Below, piece after piece: positions 15,291 to 24,145 of a stretch of DNA of 35,937 nucleotides. The DNA lies in contig NZ_QTJX01000009.1 in the NCBI RefSeq assembly GCF_003382275.1, positions 1 through 35,937 of the forward strand, given 5' to 3'. Under the pieces are notes generated by a model. The model made no database searches and was not told where the DNA came from. It was given only the letters and a program-made list of their open reading frames with translations. The stretch comes from Flagellimonas nanhaiensis. GTDB lineage: Bacteria > Bacteroidota > Bacteroidia > Flavobacteriales > Flavobacteriaceae. Position 1 is the first letter of the stretch; each line of letters starts with the position of its first letter. Position numbers and translations under genes: made by a program.

Positions 15291-17198
15291 TTATGTTTTA
15301 TATATTCCATGGTACCATTTTTGAAAGCAGTAGAACGTCCATACTTTAAAAGTATTGTCTGCGCTACCCGACAAGTGGTCATCAACTAGTTTTATGATTG
15401 AGTCAGCTTTGAATATACCTTGTTTTTTAAGTTTATTAATGTCTATATAATACTTCAATTCATTTTTGAGTGAGTTTCTTAGCCAATCACCCACAGGTGC
15501 GCCAAAACCACTTTTTGATTTTTCTAAAAACCCATCAGGGAATTCATCCTTAAAAGCTTCTTTTAGTAGAAATTTCTTGTTCCAACCTTTTAATAAAAAG
15601 TTTTCAGGAAGTGTATTGACAAATTTCCAAAGCTCCTTATTGAGAAAAGGTGCCCGGCATTCTAAAGAATTAAGCATACTTGTTCGATCAACTTTTACCA
15701 ACATATCGCCCTCAAGACTAATAAGTCGATCAATCAGCTTAAAATCGGTCAAACTTTTTGGTTCCGTAATCCCGGTTTTATCTTTATAGAGTTTAAAGGG
15801 TTCAATAATCCTGTTCTCCGGAAGGAGATAATCGTTCAACTCTCCACCAGTGAACCCCAAAGAAATTATGTCCCAATAAAACCCGCCGTCATAGTCAAAG
15901 GAATTCAATAATCTTTTTATACGGTATCGTTTCCCCCTGTTATCGTTGGATACTTTTAAAAATGGCCTACTTAGATTTTGTATGGCGCTATGGATAGGCT
16001 TTGGTACAACACCGGTATATCTTCGATTAAATTTGCCCATGTAATATTTATTGTAACCTCCAAAGACCTCATCCCCACCATCTCCAGTTAAGGCTACGGT
16101 TACATGTTCTCTAGTTTTTTTTGAAACTAAATAGGTGGGAAGTGCAGAAGAGTCGGCAAAAGGCTCATCAAAATTATTTAAAATTTGATGAAGGTCCTCC
16201 TCAATGTCTCTATCATCAATCACAAATTCATGGTGGTTACTTTTGATTAATTTTGCCACCAATTGTGATTTATCGGTCTCATCGTACGATTTTTTCTTAA
16301 ATCCGACTGAGAAAGTTTCAATCGGTGAAGATTTGTATTGCGACAAGCATAAGGAGACAATGGACGAATCTACCCCTCCAGACAGAAAAGTTCCCAAAGG
16401 AACATCCGAAATAGATCTAGACGTAACACTTTGACTTACCAGATTTTTGACTTCTTTCTTTGCTTCGTTTAGGTCAATATCTGCATTGATTTTTTCTGGA
16501 TATTGTGGCTCTTCAATAGATTCAACAGAATAAGTATTGGTCGCCAGGTCATAGGCTATATAGGAATAGGGAGTGAGTTTAAAGATACCTTCGTATATGC
16601 TGTAAGGAGCCGGAATGTAAGTTAACCTAAGGTAAAGGTTCAATCCCGCTTTGTCAATTTTGGGTTTGGATCCAAAATTGTTTACGATAGACTTTAATTC
16701 AGAAGCCCAACTAAATTTCCCCTCAAATTGTGTGTAATACAGAGGTTTTTCTCCGAAAAAATCACGAGCTATGAAAACCTTGTTAAGTCGCTTGTCATAA
16801 ATGCTAAAAGCAAACATACCATCTAATCTTTCAAAAGCTGATATACCATCTCGTTCATAAAGCTTAAGGATTACCTCCGTGTCGCTATTGGTATTAAAGA
16901 CTACACCTTCTTTTAAGAGCTCTTCCTTTAATTCTAGATAGTTATATATTTCACCATTGAAAACTATTACCAATTGTTTATCATCAGAGAAAATGGGTTG
17001 TTTACCTGAATGAAGATCAATGATGGATAAGCGACGCATGCCCATGGCTATGGTGCTGGATTCATTTTTTTCTACAAATACCCCATCATCATCAGGACCT
17101 CGATGATAAATAAGATTGTTCATCGAAATGATTTCATTTAAAGCATTCTTTGAGTTTTTATTTGTTATATAGGATATAAACCCGTTTATTCCACACAT
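15291..17198 (-). CDS. asnB: Asparagine-synthase-like glutamine amidotransferase (AsnB family)
   Basis: 635 aa. Cys2 (MCGINGF) is the glutaminase nucleophile once the initiator Met is removed; YHRGPDDDG and FNGEIYNYLELKEEL are further N-terminal class-II glutaminase motifs. The ATP-pyrophosphatase P-loop is FLSGGVDSSI (271-280), followed by EPFADSSALP and ALTGDGGDEVFGGY. In polysaccharide loci this family is thought to convert sugar carboxylates into amides, with glutamine as nitrogen donor; the UDP-uronic acid genes at 25657-30455 supply suitable carboxylates. Free asparagine synthesis is an alternative. It lies between GT4 genes, 8 bp after the upstream one, in a compact operon. Confidence 0.92.
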   Translation of the reverse strand: MCGINGFISYITNKNSKNALNEIISMNNLIYHRGPDDDGVFVEKNESSTIAMGMRRLSIIDLHSGKQPIFSDDKQLVIVFNGEIYNYLELKEELLKEGVVFNTNSDTEVILKLYERDGISAFERLDGMFAFSIYDKRLNKVFIARDFFGEKPLYYTQFEGKFSWASELKSIVNNFGSKPKIDKAGLNLYLRLTYIPAPYSIYEGIFKLTPYSYIAYDLATNTYSVESIEEPQYPEKINADIDLNEAKKEVKNLVSQSVTSRSISDVPLGTFLSGGVDSSIVSLCLSQYKSSPIETFSVGFKKKSYDETDKSQLVAKLIKSNHHEFVIDDRDIEEDLHQILNNFDEPFADSSALPTYLVSKKTREHVTVALTGDGGDEVFGGYNKYYMGKFNRRYTGVVPKPIHSAIQNLSRPFLKVSNDNRGKRYRIKRLLNSFDYDGGFYWDIISLGFTGGELNDYLLPENRIIEPFKLYKDKTGITEPKSLTDFKLIDRLISLEGDMLVKVDRTSMLNSLECRAPFLNKELWKFVNTLPENFLLKGWNKKFLLKEAFKDEFPDGFLEKSKSGFGAPVGDWLRNSLKNELKYYIDINKLKKQGIFKADSIIKLVDDHLSGSADNTFKVWTFYCFQKWYHGIYKT

Positions 17199-17206
17199 TA
17201 TGCACG

Positions 17207-18346
17207 TTATTTTTGGAAAATTGCATTTTCAAATTCATCAAGGATAATGGATGTGTCAAAATCCTTGACCCTTTTGGCTATATTTTTTTTACACTCTAAA
17301 TGGTATGAATGATTTGATTGAAAATATTCGATACCCTTCTTCATTAACTTTTCGTCTTTTACTGGAACCAAAATTCCGTATTTAGTTATTATTAAATTAT
17401 CCACCTCTTCGCCATTGTATTCAAGAATTTCACTTGGGCCTGATTTACAGTTGGTGGATAAAATTGGCAAACCACATGCCATAGCTTCCAGTAGTACATT
17501 GGGAAACCCTTCATGATTAGACCCGAAAATGAATAAATCAGCATTTTTCAAATATGTATATGGATTAGGTTGAAAACCCAACAGGATTACCTGTTTTTCT
17601 AATCCCTTGGATTTGATTAATTCTTCAAGTTCGGACTGCAGAACACCATCTCCCAAAATGTATAGTCGTACGTTATCAAAATTAGCAACCGCACTGATCA
17701 GCATTTTATGGTTTTTACCTTCATCCAATCTTCCAATGCTCACTAAGTTGAAAAATTTTTTATCGAAGAAATTCTCAATGGGGGCAATACGCTGTATTTT
17801 TCTGAAGTCAATAGGATTGTTGATTACCGTTATTGCCTGATCAGAAACGCCAAAGCTTTCAATTAGATCATTCTTGTTTCCTTGAGAATTGCATATAACC
17901 GAATCCGAAAGCGGGTATAGTTTTGAGATTAGGAAACGATTTATTTTGGATTTGAAACCGCCATATCCGTACTGCAGGCTTGGAAATGCCCTTTCACTGA
18001 TTATAAATTTCTTTGTTCTTTTATTTAAATATTTGGAAATCAGATTTATGTAGTTGGGTCTGGTAAGTAGGCTAAAGGAATGGGTAAGTTCTAGCTTTCT
18101 AGAAAGTTTAGCATACCTATAGGCTAATAATGGAATTTTAAAAAGTTTTTTCAACCCTGACTCATTTGACTTGGACCTTTCGATGTAGTGGACATTTATC
18201 CCTTCTGGAATATCATACACGATGCCATCATTCATAAGAATAAGATGTGTGTCAACATTTTTGGATTGAAAATGGGCAAGAAGGTAAGAAACCACCCTTT
18301 CCGCCCCTCCACCGGTTAAAGAATAAACAAGAATACCTAGCCTCAT
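17207..18346 (-). CDS. Glycosyltransferase, GT4 family
   Basis: 379 aa. GGGAERVVSYLLAHF (12-26) is the N-terminal acceptor-side signature, FNLVSIGRLDEGKNHK (199-214) starts the donor domain, and GSNHEGFPNVLLEAMACGLP (275-294) holds the EX7E pair of retaining GT4 enzymes. It should add one sugar to the lipid-linked repeat unit in the cytoplasm. Sugar and linkage are unknown. The gene starts 1 nt after the stop of the next upstream GT4 gene and ends 8 nt before the asparagine-synthase-like gene. Confidence 0.92.
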   Translation of the reverse strand: MRLGILVYSLTGGGAERVVSYLLAHFQSKNVDTHLILMNDGIVYDIPEGINVHYIERSKSNESGLKKLFKIPLLAYRYAKLSRKLELTHSFSLLTRPNYINLISKYLNKRTKKFIISERAFPSLQYGYGGFKSKINRFLISKLYPLSDSVICNSQGNKNDLIESFGVSDQAITVINNPIDFRKIQRIAPIENFFDKKFFNLVSIGRLDEGKNHKMLISAVANFDNVRLYILGDGVLQSELEELIKSKGLEKQVILLGFQPNPYTYLKNADLFIFGSNHEGFPNVLLEAMACGLPILSTNCKSGPSEILEYNGEEVDNLIITKYGILVPVKDEKLMKKGIEYFQSNHSYHLECKKNIAKRVKDFDTSIILDEFENAIFQK

Positions 18347-18347
18347 T

Positions 18348-19424
18348 TTAATTTACCATGGTTTTAAAAAGAGTTTCATACTTGTTCAAAATTTTTTCTG
18401 CCCCATATTTTTTATGGGTATTCCTAGAAATTTCCTGATAATCCCAATTCTTTTCAAAAATTGATTTATGGACAAGAGAGACAAATTCATTTTCATTTTG
18501 TGCTATATATCCATTTTTGCCAACTTCCACAATTTCGTTAAGCCCTCCAACTGCATTAAAGGCAACAATCGGCAAGCCTGTGGCGGCACTTTCCAACAAG
18601 CAGTTGGGAAATCCTTCAACATATGCCCCCTGAAGAAAAAGGTCACTACTTGAAAGATGCTCATCCACTTTTTTTGTGTAGGGTATGTGGGTGATTTTGT
18701 TATCCAATTTTAATTCTTTGACTAGCGCCATTATTTTCTTTCGCTCATTACCATCACCTATCATAGTGTAGTTAAAATCAAAATTCAACTTGGACAAGGC
18801 TTTAAGAATTCTCTCATGCCCTTTTTGTTTTTTTAAGCTTCCCACTGTTATAAATTGAATTGGAACACAGTCATTTTTGGTTATCTTTTGACCATTGAAC
18901 TTATGGCTGATGGGGTTGTTGATCAGAGCAAGTTTATCATCAGGAAAGCCATAAACCTGCTTAAAATCATTGACCATATCCTTTGAAGTACAAAGAATTT
19001 TATCCAGGGATAAATAGGAAAATCTGAATAAACGATGTCCATAGGACTTTTTTGTATGGAACTGACTGAGAACACTCAGTACATTTGCCTCTCTCCCAAT
19101 AAATTTTGTTTTGGGGAACAGTATGGATATCAAGCCCATCATCTGGTTAAGATGTCCAATGGAACTGATGATGATATCTGGCTTTTCCAAAATAATATTT
19201 TTTATAAGAGGGAATACGGATTTGAGAACTCGGGATTTTCCAAAATATTTAACTTCAATATCCTTGATGGGGTAGTCATTTTCAAATGGTTTACTTATTA
19301 CCCATAATGAAGTATTAAACTCTTGTTTGTCCAAGTTCTGGGCAACAAAAGACATCACTCTCTCTGCACCACCAGGGTTCAGGGAAGGCAAGATAAATAC
19401 CACATTTACCTTATTGTTTCTCAA
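18348..19424 (-). CDS. Glycosyltransferase, GT4 family, TTG start
   Basis: 358 aa. FILPSLNPGGAERVMSFVAQ (10-29), FITVGSLKKQKGHERI (191-206) and YVEGFPNCLLESAATGLP (268-285) are the GT4 landmarks. The start is TTG at 19424, which places 9 residues before the first beta-strand as expected and overlaps the polymerase gene by 14 nt. A GTG at codon 8 is the only other reasonable start; no ATG is available. The predicted role is a cytoplasmic glycosyl transfer during repeat-unit assembly, with unknown donor. It resembles the following gene in layout, and the two may have arisen by duplication, though similarity outside motifs is modest. Confidence 0.9.
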   Translation of the reverse strand: MRNNKVNVVFILPSLNPGGAERVMSFVAQNLDKQEFNTSLWVISKPFENDYPIKDIEVKYFGKSRVLKSVFPLIKNIILEKPDIIISSIGHLNQMMGLISILFPKTKFIGREANVLSVLSQFHTKKSYGHRLFRFSYLSLDKILCTSKDMVNDFKQVYGFPDDKLALINNPISHKFNGQKITKNDCVPIQFITVGSLKKQKGHERILKALSKLNFDFNYTMIGDGNERKKIMALVKELKLDNKITHIPYTKKVDEHLSSSDLFLQGAYVEGFPNCLLESAATGLPIVAFNAVGGLNEIVEVGKNGYIAQNENEFVSLVHKSIFEKNWDYQEISRNTHKKYGAEKILNKYETLFKTMVN

Positions 19425-20634
19425 TTGCTGTGTTTTTTTTATTTAAAAGAAGCTGAGCATCAAAGAATGCCAACGATATTAATAACGATCTTTCGATGAA
19501 AATACTATGTGATATTAATCCTTCTACCACTAGGAGTATCCCAAAGATGAAATAATAGTATTGATTTTCTTTAACAGCTGTTCGTATTATGGTGGTTAGA
19601 TAGAACAAATACACAGCGATTCCGATAATCCCAAAATCGACAGCCATGTATAGATAATAGTTGTGTGTTTTCAGTCTGTTAAAGGACTTATCGGAACTAT
19701 AACCCGTTCCCATGCCTAAAGGATTATCGAAAAATTTGTATAAATAACTTTTAAAAAGTCCGGTTCTGCTTAATTCAGAATTATCGTCTGACTCGAATAC
19801 TACCTGATCACTTTTACCTAATAGAAGTTCCATTCGCTGTCCAGCGGTACCTCTTGTAAAGGCAGGGAACTCGCTTTTTATGACATCGGCCAATGATAAT
19901 AAAACCATATATAATACCGAGAAGAGAACAAATATTTGAACCATGCTTTTGAACTGACCAAACGCGGTAAGTTGAAAATTCGGCTTCCAATTGTTCATTG
20001 TTCCCAATATTAAAATAATAATCAAAGAAACTGTTCCACTCCTTGAAAAGGTCAAAAATATGGACATTACCGTAAGAAGGATTACACTGTATTTTAAAGT
20101 CTTTGATTTGTTTACCAACAAGAGAATACCAAGAGCTATAAATTTAATGCCAGAAGCCGCTTGATTGGGGTTTTCACCAAAGCCACCTTTTCTGGCGCTT
20201 TGGGCCAAATAGGCATTATAATTTGGCAATCCTATAAAAAAATCATACCAAACACTTCCAGCCAACACGATAAAAGAGATAGCCGCAAAAACAAGTAAAA
20301 ATTTCTTTTTTTGTGTTCTAAAGAATTGAACTGCAAATAAATATAGAAGGATTGAAAAAACCTCCAAGGAAATAGTAGTAATGAGAATACTTGTCTCAGC
20401 TTTGGATACAGCAGCGTACAGTATAGAAATTACCAACAAAAATGTAAGGAATCTAAAACTCGGCATTTTTACAATATCGTAGTAATCCTTTACAGAATAC
20501 CTAAGAAAGGCAACGACAATAAATAGAGGCACCAAAAAATTTGATGGAGTAAAAGGAACAATACCTACCCTGAACAAAAAGATATCTGCATAAGATGCAA
20601 AAAGTACCAAAAGAAATACGAGTAAATATTTCAT
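19411..20634 (-). CDS. wzy: O-antigen-ligase/polymerase family membrane protein (probable Wzy)
   Basis: 407 aa, largely hydrophobic with about ten predicted membrane segments. A long soluble loop (about residues 245-340) contains FTRGTAGQRMELLLG and ends in PLGMGTGYSSDKSF and LKTHNYYLYMAVDFGIIG. The His-Asn pair before a Gly-rich helix is typical of the Wzy_C/O-antigen ligase family, whose large periplasmic loop binds lipid-linked glycan. Next to a Wzx flippase and glycosyltransferases, polymerase is the most likely role; a WaaL-type ligase cannot be excluded by sequence. It acts on the periplasmic side of the inner membrane. Confidence 0.82.
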   Translation of the reverse strand: MKYLLVFLLVLFASYADIFLFRVGIVPFTPSNFLVPLFIVVAFLRYSVKDYYDIVKMPSFRFLTFLLVISILYAAVSKAETSILITTISLEVFSILLYLFAVQFFRTQKKKFLLVFAAISFIVLAGSVWYDFFIGLPNYNAYLAQSARKGGFGENPNQAASGIKFIALGILLLVNKSKTLKYSVILLTVMSIFLTFSRSGTVSLIIILILGTMNNWKPNFQLTAFGQFKSMVQIFVLFSVLYMVLLSLADVIKSEFPAFTRGTAGQRMELLLGKSDQVVFESDDNSELSRTGLFKSYLYKFFDNPLGMGTGYSSDKSFNRLKTHNYYLYMAVDFGIIGIAVYLFYLTTIIRTAVKENQYYYFIFGILLVVEGLISHSIFIERSLLISLAFFDAQLLLNKKNTAIEKQ

Positions 20635-20679
20635 AGGTAAATATTTTTAGGGAATTATTTTAATAGATGAATACATAGT

Positions 20680-22242
20680 TTATTCCTGGTCAATCTTATT
20701 TTTAGGGTTAATCTTGTTCATGAAAAAATTCATAAAGCGTTTAACAACGTCTTCAAATCCTTTGCTCAGGAACCTCAATGCAAGGAAATAGATTGTGGTG
20801 AAAATAAGACAGGAACTAAGCAATTTAAAAAAGTAAGTAACAAAATTAGACTCAAACTCCATATCTATAAGGTTTAAAGGTATAAAACATATCAATCCAG
20901 TAAAACCTAACAGCAAAAGGTGAAATGCAAAGCCTTTGACATACTTTTGGACGGGCCATTTAAAACCGTACTTAAAAAGATAATAAGGTCTCCAAATCAT
21001 TACAATAATGAGTTGGCTTATAATAGTGCCGAATAACACTCCAATAATTCCATATTGGATAATACATAATAGTGATATTGCTAGGTTAACAGCACTTTGA
21101 ACCAGAGGGGCCCATGTGTCACCATATAGTCCGTACGCTTGTTTGAAACAATCAACTGGCTGTCTGACCTGTAAAATAAAAAATATCCCTATAAAACAGA
21201 GTAAAATAGGCTTGGACAAAAGATAGTTTTCACCTAACCAAAGAATAATAAAACCATCGAATCCTAGCCATAAGCCGATGGAAGTAATACCTGCAAAAAA
21301 GAATCTTAGTGCCATCATTTCCCAAAAAACCTTGTCCATGGTCTTAAGGTTATTTTCTGCCACTAGGTTGCCAACACTAGCGTTGGTGCCTACAAACAGT
21401 TTGTTAAGTAGCGTATTTAAATTGTTCATTACAAGCTGGTAGTTACCCACAAAAGCAACACTTTCAGGATTTATGAAGGAAAAAATCAAAATATTATCCG
21501 TGCCATTGGAAACAAAATTGCCAATTTTATGGATACTTAACTGCTTGATTTTTTGAAGAAGTAGACCATTGTTTCTTCGAATTTCTTTAGTTGTCTTAAA
21601 CTTGAAGTTGAGCCAAGGATAGATTTTTTGAATTCTATTGCGAAGAACAACAACATAAATAACAGAGAATATGATTTCTAAACTGATCCATAGAACAATA
21701 TTCTGCCAAAAGTAAAGGACAATACATTGGACTAGCAGTTTAAGAATGAATGATGTTTGTCCTATTATGTTGTTTACATAGTTCTTTTGGTCAGCTTCCA
21801 AAAGAAACAGGAAATAGGCAAAGAAATAGCTGATCAAATTACTTGCGAGCAAGGCAATGAACAAATAAAGTATAAGTCCATCTTCAACAGCACTATTGGC
21901 AAAAATTACAGGAAAAAAGAATGTTAGTATTATGGCTACTAAAAGTACAATGAGACCAATTCTTTTGTAAAGATATCCAAGATACCCTATGATCTCGTTG
22001 ATTTTATTTCTGTCGTTATTGAAGATGGGATTGTAAAGGGCAAAACCAACCGCAGCACCGATACCCAATTCAGCCAAGTTAAGAAATTGAAGGATACTTT
22101 TAATGGTTCCTGTGGTACCTACAAAATCATCACCCAAATATTCCAGAAAGATATTTCTGGATATAAATTGGGTGAGCACATACAGCACATGGAATGTTAG
22201 GGCAATCCACGCATTCTTAATAGTATGTACCAATCTTGACAT
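20680..22242 (-). CDS. wzx: Lipid-linked oligosaccharide flippase (Wzx family)
   Basis: 520 aa with about 12-14 predicted membrane segments spread over the whole length. The N-terminus RLVHTIKNAWIALTFHVL and the early motif FLEYLGDDFVGTTGTIKSIL followed by NLAELGIGAAVGFALY are typical of the polysaccharide-biosynthesis MATE-like exporters. Wzx moves undecaprenyl-diphosphate-linked repeat units across the inner membrane for polymerisation. It stands between the GT2 gene (14 bp upstream) and the polymerase gene (45 bp downstream). Substrate cannot be derived from sequence. The basic C-terminal tail is normal for the family. Confidence 0.92.
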   Translation of the reverse strand: MSRLVHTIKNAWIALTFHVLYVLTQFISRNIFLEYLGDDFVGTTGTIKSILQFLNLAELGIGAAVGFALYNPIFNNDRNKINEIIGYLGYLYKRIGLIVLLVAIILTFFFPVIFANSAVEDGLILYLFIALLASNLISYFFAYFLFLLEADQKNYVNNIIGQTSFILKLLVQCIVLYFWQNIVLWISLEIIFSVIYVVVLRNRIQKIYPWLNFKFKTTKEIRRNNGLLLQKIKQLSIHKIGNFVSNGTDNILIFSFINPESVAFVGNYQLVMNNLNTLLNKLFVGTNASVGNLVAENNLKTMDKVFWEMMALRFFFAGITSIGLWLGFDGFIILWLGENYLLSKPILLCFIGIFFILQVRQPVDCFKQAYGLYGDTWAPLVQSAVNLAISLLCIIQYGIIGVLFGTIISQLIIVMIWRPYYLFKYGFKWPVQKYVKGFAFHLLLLGFTGLICFIPLNLIDMEFESNFVTYFFKLLSSCLIFTTIYFLALRFLSKGFEDVVKRFMNFFMNKINPKNKIDQE

Positions 22243-22256
22243 CTAACTAAGTCTAT

Positions 22257-23198
22257 TTAAAAATTGTTCTTATATCTAGCATGGACCCAAGCCACAAATT
22301 CAAGTACTTTTATGGGCAATCTCAAAATTAGTTTGGATCTAAAGCTCAAATTGGCTTTTTTGGCTGCTTGTTTAATCTCTCTTTTTAATTTTTTTCGATG
22401 CTCTTTGTCTACATCTAATGATTTGTTCTTGCTTAAAAGGTAGAAGTGGTCGGTATAATAATTAATTATATACTGATTGACCACCCTTTCCAATTTTTTG
22501 GTATTTGGTGTATGGTCTTTAATATATTGGGTTGCCATCATGGCAATATCCCTTTTCATTGCGGTGTACTTGCTTCTTATTACACTCTCATTTTCCCTGT
22601 TGTAGGAGTAAAGGGGGGAATTAAGATGACCTATGGATCGGATTCGGTTCAATACATCTATGGTATAAAAAACATCTTGATGTATGATGTTCGGAATAAA
22701 CCTCATATCGTCAACCACTGATTTTCTATAAAGTCTTTTCCATACCTGAAAGCTAGAGGTGCTAATTACTCTTTGAAATGCCTGGTTTCTATTTTCAATT
22801 TGGAATTTATGGTCGAAATCCTTTTTTTTTGAAGGATTGTCACGCTCAATCTCAATTACGTCCAAGTTATTGGAAATCATCAGCTCAAGCATTTGTTCAA
22901 ACATCAATGAATCTAAATGGTCATCACTATCCACAAATCCAATAATATCGCCCGTTGCATTATCTAAACCAGTATTTCGTGCTATACTTGAACCACCATT
23001 TTCTTGGTGAATTACTTTTATTCGCTTATCTGATTCCGCAAGGGAGTCGCAAAGCGCTGCACTTCCATCAAATGAACCATCATTGACTAAAATAATTTCA
23101 AGGTTCCTGTAAGATTGTTTACAGATACTTTTTACACATCGTTGTAAATACTGTTCAGCATTATAAACAGGAACTATAACAGAAATCAGATTGTTCAT
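22257..23198 (-). CDS. Glycosyltransferase, GT2 family
   Basis: 313 aa from the ATG at 23198; the frame also has a GTG two codons upstream (23204), which I rate less likely because MNNLISVIVPVYNAEQYL is the usual GT-A start. NDGSFDGS (39-46) and VDSDDH (89-94, the DxD-like metal site) with GGSSIARNTGLDNATGD between them define GT2. The C-terminal third is basic and helical, suggesting membrane association. It likely adds a sugar to the lipid-linked unit by an inverting mechanism. It precedes wzx in the operon. Confidence 0.92.
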   Translation of the reverse strand: MNNLISVIVPVYNAEQYLQRCVKSICKQSYRNLEIILVNDGSFDGSAALCDSLAESDKRIKVIHQENGGSSIARNTGLDNATGDIIGFVDSDDHLDSLMFEQMLELMISNNLDVIEIERDNPSKKKDFDHKFQIENRNQAFQRVISTSSFQVWKRLYRKSVVDDMRFIPNIIHQDVFYTIDVLNRIRSIGHLNSPLYSYNRENESVIRSKYTAMKRDIAMMATQYIKDHTPNTKKLERVVNQYIINYYTDHFYLLSKNKSLDVDKEHRKKLKREIKQAAKKANLSFRSKLILRLPIKVLEFVAWVHARYKNNF

Positions 23199-23236
23199 GG
23201 GCACCTTATTGTTTTGCCTTTTTTTGATTTATTCAA

Positions 23237-24136
23237 CTACTTTGAGAGTTGTATCCCTGTATCTCTATGTATATACCTTGCCAATTCAACAACCCCTTTC
23301 TCATTTAAATGATCTTCATCGGCAAAAAGCATAGGGTTTTTTATTGTATAGGAATAGTCCAGATTAAAATCAAGATCTAGACTTTCAATAAAATCATTTA
23401 CATTTTTCAAGTCATTAGGTTCACATTGTTCAATATATTCTGGATACACAGGAAAACGTACTCCGATTACTTTGATATTTTTGGACTTATATAGTTTGAC
23501 CATTTCCCTGAAGACTACGGTGTCATTGCTATTTGACAAAATATTATTGTGGTCAATTTTCCCAGTTTTTGTAGCGATTGTCTTCTTTTTTGACTCTGGT
23601 AGTTCTTCCCAGTTTTCCTTTTTTGACTGTTTTCCAAAATTTCTAATATCGGTCAGGGTTTTATTTAAAAAGAATTTTAGATAGTTATCATTGAACAAAG
23701 GAACCCTTTCAACAAAAAGGTTCAATTTACTTTTTTCATAAATGTCCAGAGAATCTTTGACTCTCAACAAATAGGGATTGAGAAACGAGCTGTTGGAAGA
23801 AATGCTATTGTTAAACAATTGAGGTTCAGTGGAGATAAATGCGTATTGTATATCAGGATTGAAATCTGTGACAATAAGCGATTTCACATACATTTCCTTG
23901 ATACCATCTGCACCAAAAGCCAAATTGCCAATATGATTGTCCTCGTTTAAATGGCGAATGGTCTCTGAATGTGAATCTCCCAAAAAAATTGACTTGTTTT
24001 TGGACGACAAGAATAACTCAATCCTACTTTGGTACTTTTCCTCTTGGGCATAAAAATTACTTGTTGTATAGCATATAAGGTTAAGCAAAATAAAGCCCAC
24101 TACGTACGGTAAGGATTTAATGATAATATTTTTCAT
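23237..24136 (-). CDS. SGNH-like membrane-anchored protein, partner of the MBOAT gene
   Basis: 299 aa. An N-terminal hydrophobic segment (residues 7-27) anchors the protein with the rest predicted periplasmic. IFLGDSHSETI gives Ser55 in a GDSH block I position, and FADEDHLNEKG supplies Asp273 and His276 as the remaining triad, so an SGNH hydrolase/acyltransferase fold is likely although overall similarity to known members looks low. It starts 9 bp after the MBOAT gene. MBOAT plus SGNH partner is the pattern of AlgI/AlgJ-AlgX, DltB/DltD and PatA/PatB systems, which pass acyl groups across the membrane and onto polymers. Role here: periplasmic O-acylation of the glycan (inferred). Confidence 0.7.
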   Translation of the reverse strand: MKNIIIKSLPYVVGFILLNLICYTTSNFYAQEEKYQSRIELFLSSKNKSIFLGDSHSETIRHLNEDNHIGNLAFGADGIKEMYVKSLIVTDFNPDIQYAFISTEPQLFNNSISSNSSFLNPYLLRVKDSLDIYEKSKLNLFVERVPLFNDNYLKFFLNKTLTDIRNFGKQSKKENWEELPESKKKTIATKTGKIDHNNILSNSNDTVVFREMVKLYKSKNIKVIGVRFPVYPEYIEQCEPNDLKNVNDFIESLDLDFNLDYSYTIKNPMLFADEDHLNEKGVVELARYIHRDTGIQLSK

Positions 24137-24145
24137 GCCTCTGCT